Of a stretch of DNA of 36,109 nucleotides, positions 14,084 through 21,247 are shown piece after piece (positions within the stretch are counted from its first letter, which is position 1; each line of letters begins with the position of its first letter). Source of the stretch: Rhodobacterales bacterium HKCCE2091 (lineage in GTDB: Bacteria; Pseudomonadota; Alphaproteobacteria; Rhodobacterales; Rhodobacteraceae). The position numbers and the translations under genes were made by a program. Location of the stretch: contig WVSL01000026.1 of the NCBI GenBank assembly GCA_015689685.1, positions 1 through 36,109 of the forward strand, given 5' to 3'. Below the pieces are notes generated by a model. It did not search any database. It saw only the letters and a list, made by a program, of their open reading frames with translations, and was not told the origin of the DNA.

Positions 14084-15061
14084 CTACTGCGCGGCGGTCC
14101 GCAGCGCCGCCTCGGCCCCGGCGGGTTCGGGCGGCATCTCGTAGCGCGACAGGTCCACCGGCCGCACCATCAGCGCCGCGAGCCGGGCGTTGGATTCCGC
14201 GAAATGGCCGGCGAAGCGGGACCGGACGTGATCGGTGACCGGCTTCCGGGCGCCGAACAGCTTCGGGAAGGGCGGCCGCCGCACCAGGTAGCCGACGGCG
14301 CGGTAGAGCCCGTCGGGGGTATAGCCGAACGACACCGGCGGGGTCGGGTTGATGACGCTGCGCTGGACGTGGTTGATCCGCCTGAGCACCGGCACCGCGA
14401 ACTCGGGGTAGCTCGCGCCGCGGACGCCGCGCGCATCGGGGTCGAGCCCGTCGAAGGCGGTGGCCCCGGCGAAGGCCGCCAGCGCCGCCGCCGCCGCCTC
14501 CATGTCCGCGGCCAGGCTCTCCTGGGTCAGGATGTAGACGTTCTCGGCGCCGAACAGGTCCTGGTAGAGCGCGATCAGCCGGTCGTACTCGAAATGCTCG
14601 GGCCGGAAGCCGAAGAAGCCGGGCACGTCGGTGCCGTCGAAGAAGGTCTCGCAGGGCATGGTGCCGCCGCGCAGCAGGTACTGCATGTAGACCGAGGGCA
14701 GGATCTTCAGCTGCGCCCGGATCGAGACCAGGATCTTCGCCCCCGGCGCGATCGCGTGCAGGCGGCGGGCGTAGTCGTCGCTCATCTGGCCGCCGTGGAA
14801 CGGGTGGCCGGTCAGGATCTCGGAGGACACGACCGGGACATGGCCCGCGGGCAGGCCGGCGCTGCGGTCCGCGATCAGGTCCTGCATCGGCGCGGGATCG
14901 AACCAGAGCCCGTGCGGCTGCACCACGCGGGCGAAGATCTCGTCGTGGTCGGCCAGCATCCGGAACCCGTGCCGCGGCGTGAACAGCTGCGCCTGCATCC
15001 AGGTCGTCGCGGTCTTGTGGTAGCCGATGTGGATCAGCAGCGGGTCGGGCATCTTTGGCAT
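14084..15061 (-). CDS. Sulfotransferase-like protein
   Basis: The 325-residue product opens with LLIHIGYHKTATTWMQ at 8-23, the PAPS 5'-phosphosulfate-binding loop, and has VSIRAQLKILPSVYMQYLLRGG at 112-133 as the 3'-phosphate-binding segment (R and S). It is not closely similar to the sulfotransferase at 5896, being longer and with different loop residues. It likely sulfates a sugar before export. It starts one base after the flippase stop, so it is the last gene of the leftward ATPase-chain length-kinase-flippase block. A second in-frame ATG is nine bases downstream; the first is taken. Confidence 0.78.
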   Translation of the reverse strand: MPKMPDPLLIHIGYHKTATTWMQAQLFTPRHGFRMLADHDEIFARVVQPHGLWFDPAPMQDLIADRSAGLPAGHVPVVSSEILTGHPFHGGQMSDDYARRLHAIAPGAKILVSIRAQLKILPSVYMQYLLRGGTMPCETFFDGTDVPGFFGFRPEHFEYDRLIALYQDLFGAENVYILTQESLAADMEAAAAALAAFAGATAFDGLDPDARGVRGASYPEFAVPVLRRINHVQRSVINPTPPVSFGYTPDGLYRAVGYLVRRPPFPKLFGARKPVTDHVRSRFAGHFAESNARLAALMVRPVDLSRYEMPPEPAGAEAALRTAAQ

Positions 15062-15062
15062 G

Positions 15063-16481
15063 TCAGGTCTCGTACTTCAGCACCGAGCGGGCGCGCAGGT
15101 AATCGCGCACGTCGCGCATCGTCCAGAAACAGACCCCGAAGGCGAGCGCCGCGGCGACGGCGAGGGGCCAGCGGGGCAGGGCGGCGAGCGCCCCGATCGA
15201 GGGTTGCGCGGCATGGAGCGCGGCGATGGCGAGAAACCCCGCCGTGGCCGCGAGCGGCGCCGCCAGCGGGCCCAGGTCGACCCGGGCCCGGAGCCGCACC
15301 AGCACGAAGGCGGCGATCACGCCGAGGATCTCGCCGGCGGTGGCGATCCAGATCACCAGGAGAAGGTCGCCGGTGCTGATCGCGGCCCACCACGACAGCG
15401 GGATGCTGAGCACCCGGAAGGTGTTGGCGACCAGCGCGTTCTCGGTCTTGGCGCGCGCGATCCCGGCCACCGCCGGGCCGGCCTTGAACACGCGCATCGC
15501 CATCAGGATGCCGAGCCAGGTCATCAGCGGCCCGAGCTCGGCGTACTTGTCGCCGAGCACGGCCTCGACGAAGGGCTCGCCCAGGATCAGGACGCCGAGC
15601 ACGAGGAAGCAGCCGTTCAGCAGGTTGGCCTCGATCGTGGTGCGCGCCAGCGGCTCGTAGCGGGCGTCGTCGTCCTGCACCGAGGACAGCTGCGGCAGGA
15701 AGAAGCTCTGGACGCTCTTGGCGACCACCATCGTCGGGGTCAGGGTCAGCGTGAACCCCATCGCGAAGATCGCGAGCGAGGCCATGCCGAGTTCCCGGCC
15801 GACCACCAGCTTCTCGCCGTTCAGGACCAGGAACAGCAGGATGTTGTTGAGCAGGAGCGGCCAGCCGAACGCCATCGCCCGGCCGATCACCGCGCGGTCG
15901 AGCAGCAGCCGGTAGCGCCGCCGCGCGACCAGTTGCGAGACCACCGCCTGCAGCAGCATCTGCGCCATGATCGACCACAGCATCACCCGGTAGTCGCCGT
16001 AGAGCCACCACAGCGGCCAGACCATCAGGAGCGAGACCAGCGCCGGCACGGTGAAGGTCAGCACGCCCGGCAGGTAGGTCATCTCACGGTTGAGCCGGTA
16101 GATGTCGAGATGCACGAGGCCGTTCAGGACCAGGGTGCCGGCGATCACCCGGTAGGCCCAGGTCACCTCCGGCACGCCGAGGAAGGCGGCGATCTGCGGC
16201 GCGGCGGCGACCAGCACCGCCGCCGAGATCACCGCGCGCATCACCTGGAAGCCCTGCAGCGCCGCCTGCCAGCGTTCCTCGTTGCCCTCGCGCGCCTGCA
16301 CGATCTGCTGTTGCAGGCCGAAGGCGGACACCATCTCGATCAGCGCCATGACCACCGCGAAGGTGGCCGCGATGCCGTAATCCTCGACCGAGATCAGCCG
16401 CGCCACCAAGAGGTTGCGGAGCAGGGTCAGGAACGAGGCGGCGACGTTGCCGGAGAGGACGAGGAGGGCGGCGGAATACAT
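15063..16481 (-). CDS. Polysaccharide flippase (Wzx, PST family)
   Basis: The 472-residue integral membrane product has about twelve to fourteen hydrophobic segments and the typical N-terminal pattern of MOP-superfamily polysaccharide transporters: LLRNLLVARLISVEDYGIAATFAVVMALIEMVSAFGLQQQIVQ, matching 'LG..R...ARLLsPedyGi'. It flips undecaprenyl-linked repeat units to the periplasmic face for the polymerase at 12158. ATG 16481 is preceded by GAGAGGGGG. It follows the kinase gene after 33 bases. Confidence 0.88.
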   Translation of the reverse strand: MYSAALLVLSGNVAASFLTLLRNLLVARLISVEDYGIAATFAVVMALIEMVSAFGLQQQIVQAREGNEERWQAALQGFQVMRAVISAAVLVAAAPQIAAFLGVPEVTWAYRVIAGTLVLNGLVHLDIYRLNREMTYLPGVLTFTVPALVSLLMVWPLWWLYGDYRVMLWSIMAQMLLQAVVSQLVARRRYRLLLDRAVIGRAMAFGWPLLLNNILLFLVLNGEKLVVGRELGMASLAIFAMGFTLTLTPTMVVAKSVQSFFLPQLSSVQDDDARYEPLARTTIEANLLNGCFLVLGVLILGEPFVEAVLGDKYAELGPLMTWLGILMAMRVFKAGPAVAGIARAKTENALVANTFRVLSIPLSWWAAISTGDLLLVIWIATAGEILGVIAAFVLVRLRARVDLGPLAAPLAATAGFLAIAALHAAQPSIGALAALPRWPLAVAAALAFGVCFWTMRDVRDYLRARSVLKYET

Positions 16482-16514
16482 GCAGCCCCCTCTCAGCCTG
16501 CCTGGACCGGCGGC

Positions 16515-17336
16515 TCAGTCCTCGTCATAGCCGTAGTACCCGGTGGTCTCGTCCTCGTAGCGGCACTGGTTCAGCACCACCCCGAGCACGTTGGTGTGTT
16601 CCGCGATCTCGCGTTCGCAGTTGTCGATCTCGGCGACGGTGGTCTTCTCCGCCCGCGCCACGATCAGCGCGCAGTCGACGTTGGACAGGAAGGCGCGGGT
16701 GTCGTCGCCGAGCAGGATCGGCGGCAGGTCGAAGATCACCAGGGTCGGGCGGTAGCGCGACTCGATCTCCTTCAGCCGGTCCTGGGTTTCCTGGTTCAAC
16801 ATGTACTTGGTCGGGTCCGAGGACGGCCGCCGCGCCATCGACAGGGCGACGTTGTCGCGCACCCTGAGCGCCTGTTCCTCGAACGGGACCGCGCCGGTCA
16901 GCATCTCGGTGACGTCGTGGGCGGGCTTGCAGGCGAGCGTCTCGGCCACCGCCGGGCGGCGCAGGTCGAGTTCCACCAGCATCGCGCGGATGTCGGACTG
17001 CCGCGACAGGCCGAGCGCGAGGTTGCAGGCCATCGTGGTCTTGCCGCAGGACGAGGACGGCGAGGTGATCGCCAGCCGCCGCCAGTTGTTCTTGCGCATC
17101 ATCAGCAGGACCTTGGTGCGCAGGACGTCGAAGGGCGTCGCCGCGGCCCCGGCGTCGTAGGTCACGACGCGGTTGGCGATCAGCGCCTTCGGCTGCGGCT
17201 CGTAGGCCGGCAGCGCGGCCCAGATCTCGCCGATCGCGGCGGCCGAGCCGGGACGGGCGGCCGCCGGCCGCGGCCCGGGAACCACGCCGCCGCGCTGCTC
17301 GCGGGCCTTCTGCAGGGCTTGCTGAAGTTTCTCCAT
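16515..17336 (-). CDS. Bacterial tyrosine kinase of EPS assembly (CpsD/Wzc C-terminal type)
   Basis: The 273-residue product is a BY-kinase that regulates chain-length control. It has Walker A SPSSSCGKTT at 92-101 (Lys99), Walker A' LVELDLRRP at 120-128 and Walker B LVIFDLPP at 199-206. The end, GYYGYDED, is a C-terminal Tyr cluster (Y267, Y268, Y270) of the type that is autophosphorylated. An N-terminal MEKLQQALQKAREQR helix and a Pro/Ala linker precede the core, as in the stand-alone PEP-CTERM/exosortase-linked kinases. The transmembrane activator is the preceding gene, 16 bases upstream. Confidence 0.9.
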   Translation of the reverse strand: MEKLQQALQKAREQRGGVVPGPRPAAARPGSAAAIGEIWAALPAYEPQPKALIANRVVTYDAGAAATPFDVLRTKVLLMMRKNNWRRLAITSPSSSCGKTTMACNLALGLSRQSDIRAMLVELDLRRPAVAETLACKPAHDVTEMLTGAVPFEEQALRVRDNVALSMARRPSSDPTKYMLNQETQDRLKEIESRYRPTLVIFDLPPILLGDDTRAFLSNVDCALIVARAEKTTVAEIDNCEREIAEHTNVLGVVLNQCRYEDETTGYYGYDED

Positions 17337-17352
17337 GTCGGCCGAACTCCGG

Positions 17353-18909
17353 TCAGGCGAGGCCGAGGCGGCCGAGGAGGCGCTCGGTCAGAAGATCGAG
17401 GGGAAGGTAGTACTGGTCGATCGCCCACAGCACCGCCGGCACGCCGATCAGCACCGCCAGCACCGCGGCCACGCGCAGCGACCGCCGCCAGAGCCGCCGG
17501 CCGGCGCTTTCGATGTAGGGCACGGTGGCGAGCGGCGAGATGCCAAGCGAGCGGGTCATCTCGACCGGGCGCCGCACCGAGCGGTTGAGGATCTCGAGCG
17601 CGATGAACAGGAGCGCCGCGAGCCCGAGCCCCGCGGCCACGCCGGCACCGGCGATCACCGTGCGGTTCGGCGCCGCCGGGCGGCTCGGCACCACCGGCGG
17701 TTCGATCAGGGTCAGGCGCTGGCCGCGGCCGCCGGTCTCGATCACCTCGCCGGCGGCGGCGTCGGCCAGCCGGGCCTGGGCCTGGTCGTACTGGACCCGG
17801 ATGTTGTCGAGGTTGCGCTGCAGCTCGGCCAGGCGGATGCCGTTCTGCGGGGTGCGGGAAATCGCGTCGTCGAGCCGTTCCAGCTCCGCCCGGGAATCCG
17901 CGATCACCACTTCCAGCGCGCTGATGCGGCTGTCGAAATCGGCCACCAGAACGGCGAGCTGCGGGTCGGTGATGACGTCCTCGTCGGCGCCTTCCTCCAC
18001 CTCGGGCACCGGCGGCGCCTGGGAGGCGATGCGGTCCTCGAGCTGCTCGATCCGGCGGCGCAGCTGCTGCACCTGCGGGGAGTTCTCCGAGAAGGTCAGC
18101 AGGGTCTGGTCGAGCTGGTCCTCGGCGGCGGCGAGCGCCTGCTGGTCGGGGGTGAGGGTGGTGCCGGTGGCGACCCGGCCGTTGGTTTCCTGCCAGACCT
18201 CGATCGTGCGCGCGCGGGTGTCGCGCAGGGCGGCGAGGTCGCGCTCGGCGGTGGCGAGCTGCGTCTGCAGGAGCGACTGCCGCTGCAGCCGGAAGGTCTG
18301 GTCGGCGGGCAGCGCGTCGGCGTTGTCGCGCTGGAATTCCGAGATCGCGGCGGAGCGGTTGTCGAGTTCGCGGCTGAGCCGGGCGACCTGCTGCTCGTAG
18401 AAGTTCAGCCGGCTGCGGGCGATGTTGCCGCGCTCGTTGCTGCTGGCGGCGGTGATGCGGGTGACGTAGTCGTTGACCACGTCGGCGGCGATCTGGCCGC
18501 TGCGGGCGGTGAAATCCACCGTCATGATCGCGGGCATCGGCCCGGTGCGGCGGCTGTCGCCGCCCTCGCCCCAGATGCTGGTCGCCGACCACATGCCGCC
18601 GTGGACCTCGTCGGGGGACATGCTGCTCATGTTCTCGAACACGTCGTGATCGTGGGCGATCTCGATCAGGTTGGCGCGGGTCATCAGCTCGGTCCGGCGC
18701 AGCTCGATCTCCTCGAGCGGGGCGATGTCGACGGTGATGCCGTCCTGGATCTGCGGCGGTTCGACCAGGAGCCGCGCGGTGGAGCGGTAGACCGTCGGCA
18801 GCCGCATCGCCGCGGCGATGCCGATCGCCGAGCACACCAGGATGATCAGCAGCATCACCGGGGCACGCCGCACGAGCAGGCGGCCGTAGAAACGGATCTC
18901 GGAATTCAT
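17353..18909 (-). CDS. Polysaccharide chain-length determinant (Wzz/GNVR type)
   Basis: The 518-residue inner-membrane protein has transmembrane segments near 16-34 and about 410-430, with a third hydrophobic stretch near 470-490. The Wzz domain is in TVYRSTARLLVEPPQ, and a long coiled-coil periplasmic part covers about 165-375. PSRPAAPNRTVIAGAG is the Pro-rich motif before the second membrane segment. It matches the exosortase-linked chain-length family (XrtA-system type) and should recruit the kinase encoded next. The ATG overlaps the stop of the ATPase gene (ATGA). The frame continues upstream only as an out-of-phase reading of that gene. Confidence 0.88.
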   Translation of the reverse strand: MNSEIRFYGRLLVRRAPVMLLIILVCSAIGIAAAMRLPTVYRSTARLLVEPPQIQDGITVDIAPLEEIELRRTELMTRANLIEIAHDHDVFENMSSMSPDEVHGGMWSATSIWGEGGDSRRTGPMPAIMTVDFTARSGQIAADVVNDYVTRITAASSNERGNIARSRLNFYEQQVARLSRELDNRSAAISEFQRDNADALPADQTFRLQRQSLLQTQLATAERDLAALRDTRARTIEVWQETNGRVATGTTLTPDQQALAAAEDQLDQTLLTFSENSPQVQQLRRRIEQLEDRIASQAPPVPEVEEGADEDVITDPQLAVLVADFDSRISALEVVIADSRAELERLDDAISRTPQNGIRLAELQRNLDNIRVQYDQAQARLADAAAGEVIETGGRGQRLTLIEPPVVPSRPAAPNRTVIAGAGVAAGLGLAALLFIALEILNRSVRRPVEMTRSLGISPLATVPYIESAGRRLWRRSLRVAAVLAVLIGVPAVLWAIDQYYLPLDLLTERLLGRLGLA

Positions 18910-19760
18910 TCGGCGGCGTCCTTGGCGGGTTCGGCGGTGGTCAGGAAGATGCCGTCGCCGAGCACCTCCTCGACGGTGGCGGCCTCGACCGAGGCCTGGT
19001 CGGCGGTCACCGCGTAGACCATGGAGAAGTCGGCGAGCTTGTTGATCAGCCGCGGCACCCCGCCGGACTGCCAGTAGATCAGCTCGATCGCGGCGTCGGA
19101 GAATTCCCTGCCGGTGCCGCCGGCATGTTTCAGGCGGTGGCGGATGTAGGCCTCGGTCGCCTCGAGGTCGAGCGCCGGGATGTGGTAGCTGGCCGAGACC
19201 CGCTGCGCGAACTGGCGCAGGTCGTGGCGCGTGATCATGTCGCGCAGTTCCGGCTGCCCCACCAGGATGAGCTGCAGGAGCTCGTCCTTGTTGGAGTTGA
19301 TGTTGGTCAGCATCCGCAGCTCTTCCAGCCCCTCGAAGGAGAGGTTCTGCGCCTCGTCGATGACCAGGAGCACCCGCCGTCCCTCGGCGTACTGCTCGAT
19401 CACGAAGTCCTGCAGGAGCTGGAACTTGGACACGTAGTCGGTGCCCGGCGCGGCGACGATGCCGAGCGCGTTCAGGACCCATTGCAGGAGTTCCCCGCGC
19501 GAGCCTTGGGCATTCGAGATGAGACCGACGACGGTGTCCTCGTCGAAGTTCTTCAGCAGCTTTTGCAGGAGCGTGGTCTTGCCCGCGCCGACCTCGCCGG
19601 TGATCACGGTGATCGGGGCGCGGGTCATCACCCCGTATTCCAGAACCGCGTATGCCCGCTTGTGGGCCGTGGACCAGTACAGGAAGTCGGGGTCGGGAAG
19701 AAGCGTGAACGGTCGCTCCGTCAGCCCGAAATGCTGTGCGAAAAACTCAGAACCAGACAT
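18906..19760 (-). CDS. ExeA/GspA-like secretion ATPase, exosortase-locus type
   Basis: The 284-residue product begins FFAQHFGLTERPFTLLPDPDFLYWS, the hallmark of ExeA/GspA-like AAA ATPases and of the 'putative secretion ATPase, PEP-CTERM locus' subfamily. Walker A is GEVGAGKT at 55-62, Walker B is LLVIDEAQNL at 131-140, and a LILVGQPELRDM sensor region with RVSASYHIPALD follows. There is no membrane segment. It heads the leftward EPS assembly block and overlaps the chain-length gene by four bases. In related loci it accompanies exosortase and EPS export genes; its exact task is not established. Confidence 0.88.
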   Translation of the reverse strand: MSGSEFFAQHFGLTERPFTLLPDPDFLYWSTAHKRAYAVLEYGVMTRAPITVITGEVGAGKTTLLQKLLKNFDEDTVVGLISNAQGSRGELLQWVLNALGIVAAPGTDYVSKFQLLQDFVIEQYAEGRRVLLVIDEAQNLSFEGLEELRMLTNINSNKDELLQLILVGQPELRDMITRHDLRQFAQRVSASYHIPALDLEATEAYIRHRLKHAGGTGREFSDAAIELIYWQSGGVPRLINKLADFSMVYAVTADQASVEAATVEEVLGDGIFLTTAEPAKDAAE

Positions 19761-20392
19761 CAGACACTTTCTTCGGCCAGAGGGGGGTCCAGGGCCGATG
19801 CCCGCTTATAGGCTCTCCCGGGCGCGGATGCACGCAGCAAAGGCGCACAATGCGTTCCTGTGCGCGAAACGACGCACCCCTTCGCGCAGCCGTTCGCGCG
19901 GCGCGCGGGGACGCGCCGGCCGGTCGTGATTCGAGACCCAAAAGGGGCAGAAACGTGGTCGTTGTTCCGTTCATCGCGACAAAAAGGGAGCCTTCGGGGG
20001 CACTGTTTGGACCAGCGATGTGCAGATTTTCCCTACCCGGTGTTGCACCGCGGCATAAACTCCGCACGGCTTCGAGGTTAATCGCCCAAAAATTAAGGTT
20101 TTCACAAAAAATTCACGCCCCCCCGGCCGGCCGGGCAGTGGATTTGTGCGAGACAGCCCGTTCATTTTTCGCTAAGTAAAAAATCCGTAACTGGGGATTT
20201 CCGAGTGCGCCTTCTGGGGAAGGCATGTGTCGTCTGGGGAACCGTCTGTCTGCATCCCGCGTCCTTCTACCGAGGCCGGGTCTCTGCAAAGCGCGATGGA
20301 TCTTGGCGTCCACACGAGCCGGATGGGTTCCCTGTGTGTTGTAGCTCGCCGCCCGACGGAGCGGCATACGTGTAAAGGTAGCAGGGTATTTC
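19761..20392. promoter_or_regulatory. Divergent control region between EPS blocks
   Basis: These 632 bases separate the leftward ATPase block from the rightward ExoY-like gene, and no gene is supported inside. They contain an inverted repeat GCGCACA/TGTGCGC (19843-19849 and 19859-19865, nine-base loop) about 83 bases upstream of the ATPase start; an AT-rich segment at about 20078-20190; and a repeat/hairpin cluster at 20191-20240 described separately. This is the likely place for divergent promoters and regulators of the whole EPS system. Confidence 0.55.
20191..20240 (+). repeat. Three CTGGGGA direct repeats with a nested hairpin
   Basis: CTGGGGA occurs at 20191-20197, 20214-20220 and 20234-20240, at 23- and 20-base spacing. 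GCCTTC-TGGG-GAAGGC (20209-20224) is a six-bp-stem hairpin overlapping the middle copy. The cluster lies about 150-200 bases upstream of the ExoY-like gene, just downstream of an AT-rich stretch, fitting an activator or repressor array. Confidence 0.45.
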
Positions 20393-21109
20393 ATGACTCT
20401 TGTCGCACGCGATCTGACCAAGGCCGTCCCGGCCCCGTCGCCGCAGCAGACCCGCCCGATTTCGGCGGCCCGCACCCCCGCCGCTTCCGCAGCCCGCACC
20501 GCCGCCGTCTACCGCGGCGGGCTGAAACGCGCATTCGACATCCTGCTCGTGATCCTGGCCGCGCCGATGTGGCTGCCGCTGGTCGCGCTCTGCGCCGCGG
20601 TCGCCGCGACCGACGGCCACAACCCGTTCTTCTTCCAGCAGCGGCTCGGCCGCGGCGGCCGCAGCTTCCGGCTGTGGAAGCTGCGCACGATGGTGCCGAA
20701 CGCCGACGCCAAGCTCGAGGCCTACCTGGCCCGCGACCCCGAGGCCCGCGCCGAGTGGTCCGCGAACCAGAAGCTGAAGCACGACCCGCGCATCACCTTC
20801 TTCGGCCGCTTCCTGCGCAAGACCTCGCTCGACGAGCTGCCGCAGCTCATCAACGTGCTGAAGGGCGACATGAGCCTCGTCGGCCCGCGCCCGATGATGG
20901 TGACGCAGAAGGATCTCTACGACGGCAGCGCCTACTACGAGATGCGCCCCGGCCTGACCGGCCTGTGGCAGGTCTCCGAGCGCCACGAGAGCCTGTTCTC
21001 GGACCGCGTGCGCTACGACAACGACTACGCCGCGACGATGTCGCTCCGCACCGACATCAAGGTGCTGGTCCAGACCGTCGGCGTGGTCCTGCGCGGCACC
21101 GGCTGCTGA
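20393..21109 (+). CDS. Undecaprenyl-phosphate glycosyl-1-phosphate transferase (ExoY-like)
   Basis: The 238-residue product starts the EPS repeat unit by moving a sugar-1-phosphate onto undecaprenyl phosphate. After a low-complexity Ala/Pro-rich N-terminus (1-40) come a single membrane segment (about 45-70, LKRAFDILLVILAAPMWLPLVAL), PFFFQQRLGRGGRSFRLWKLRTM, DPRITFFGRFLRKTSLDELPQLINVLKGDMSLVGPRP and RPGLTGLWQVS, all signature blocks of the bacterial sugar transferase family. It is the short ExoY form without the additional N-terminal membrane domain. It has a strong terminator right after it, so it is probably monocistronic. Confidence 0.93.
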   Translation: MTLVARDLTKAVPAPSPQQTRPISAARTPAASAARTAAVYRGGLKRAFDILLVILAAPMWLPLVALCAAVAATDGHNPFFFQQRLGRGGRSFRLWKLRTMVPNADAKLEAYLARDPEARAEWSANQKLKHDPRITFFGRFLRKTSLDELPQLINVLKGDMSLVGPRPMMVTQKDLYDGSAYYEMRPGLTGLWQVSERHESLFSDRVRYDNDYAATMSLRTDIKVLVQTVGVVLRGTGC

Positions 21110-21138
21110 GCCGCCGACACCCGCCGAGGCATCGACAG

Positions 21139-21164
21139 GGCCGCCCCGACAGGGCGGCCTTTTT
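21139..21164 (+). terminator. Rho-independent terminator after the ExoY-like gene
   Basis: GGCCGCCC (21139-21146) and GGGCGGCC (21152-21159) make a perfect eight-bp stem with a five-base loop, followed by TTTTT at 21160-21164. It lies 29 bases after the stop codon. Confidence 0.88.
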
Positions 21165-21247
21165 CCGTCCGCCATCCTTGGCGGCGGGGCGCAAAACCCA
21201 TTAGAAGCGCCCCCGGGGGAGCGTCCAGTCACGCCATCGAGGTTGCC

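Noticed and set aside
17353-19482. A 709-codon start for the chain-length protein
   Set aside because: The extra 191 residues are an out-of-phase reading of the ATPase gene. The ATG at 18909 overlaps the ATPase stop and gives the usual N-terminus.
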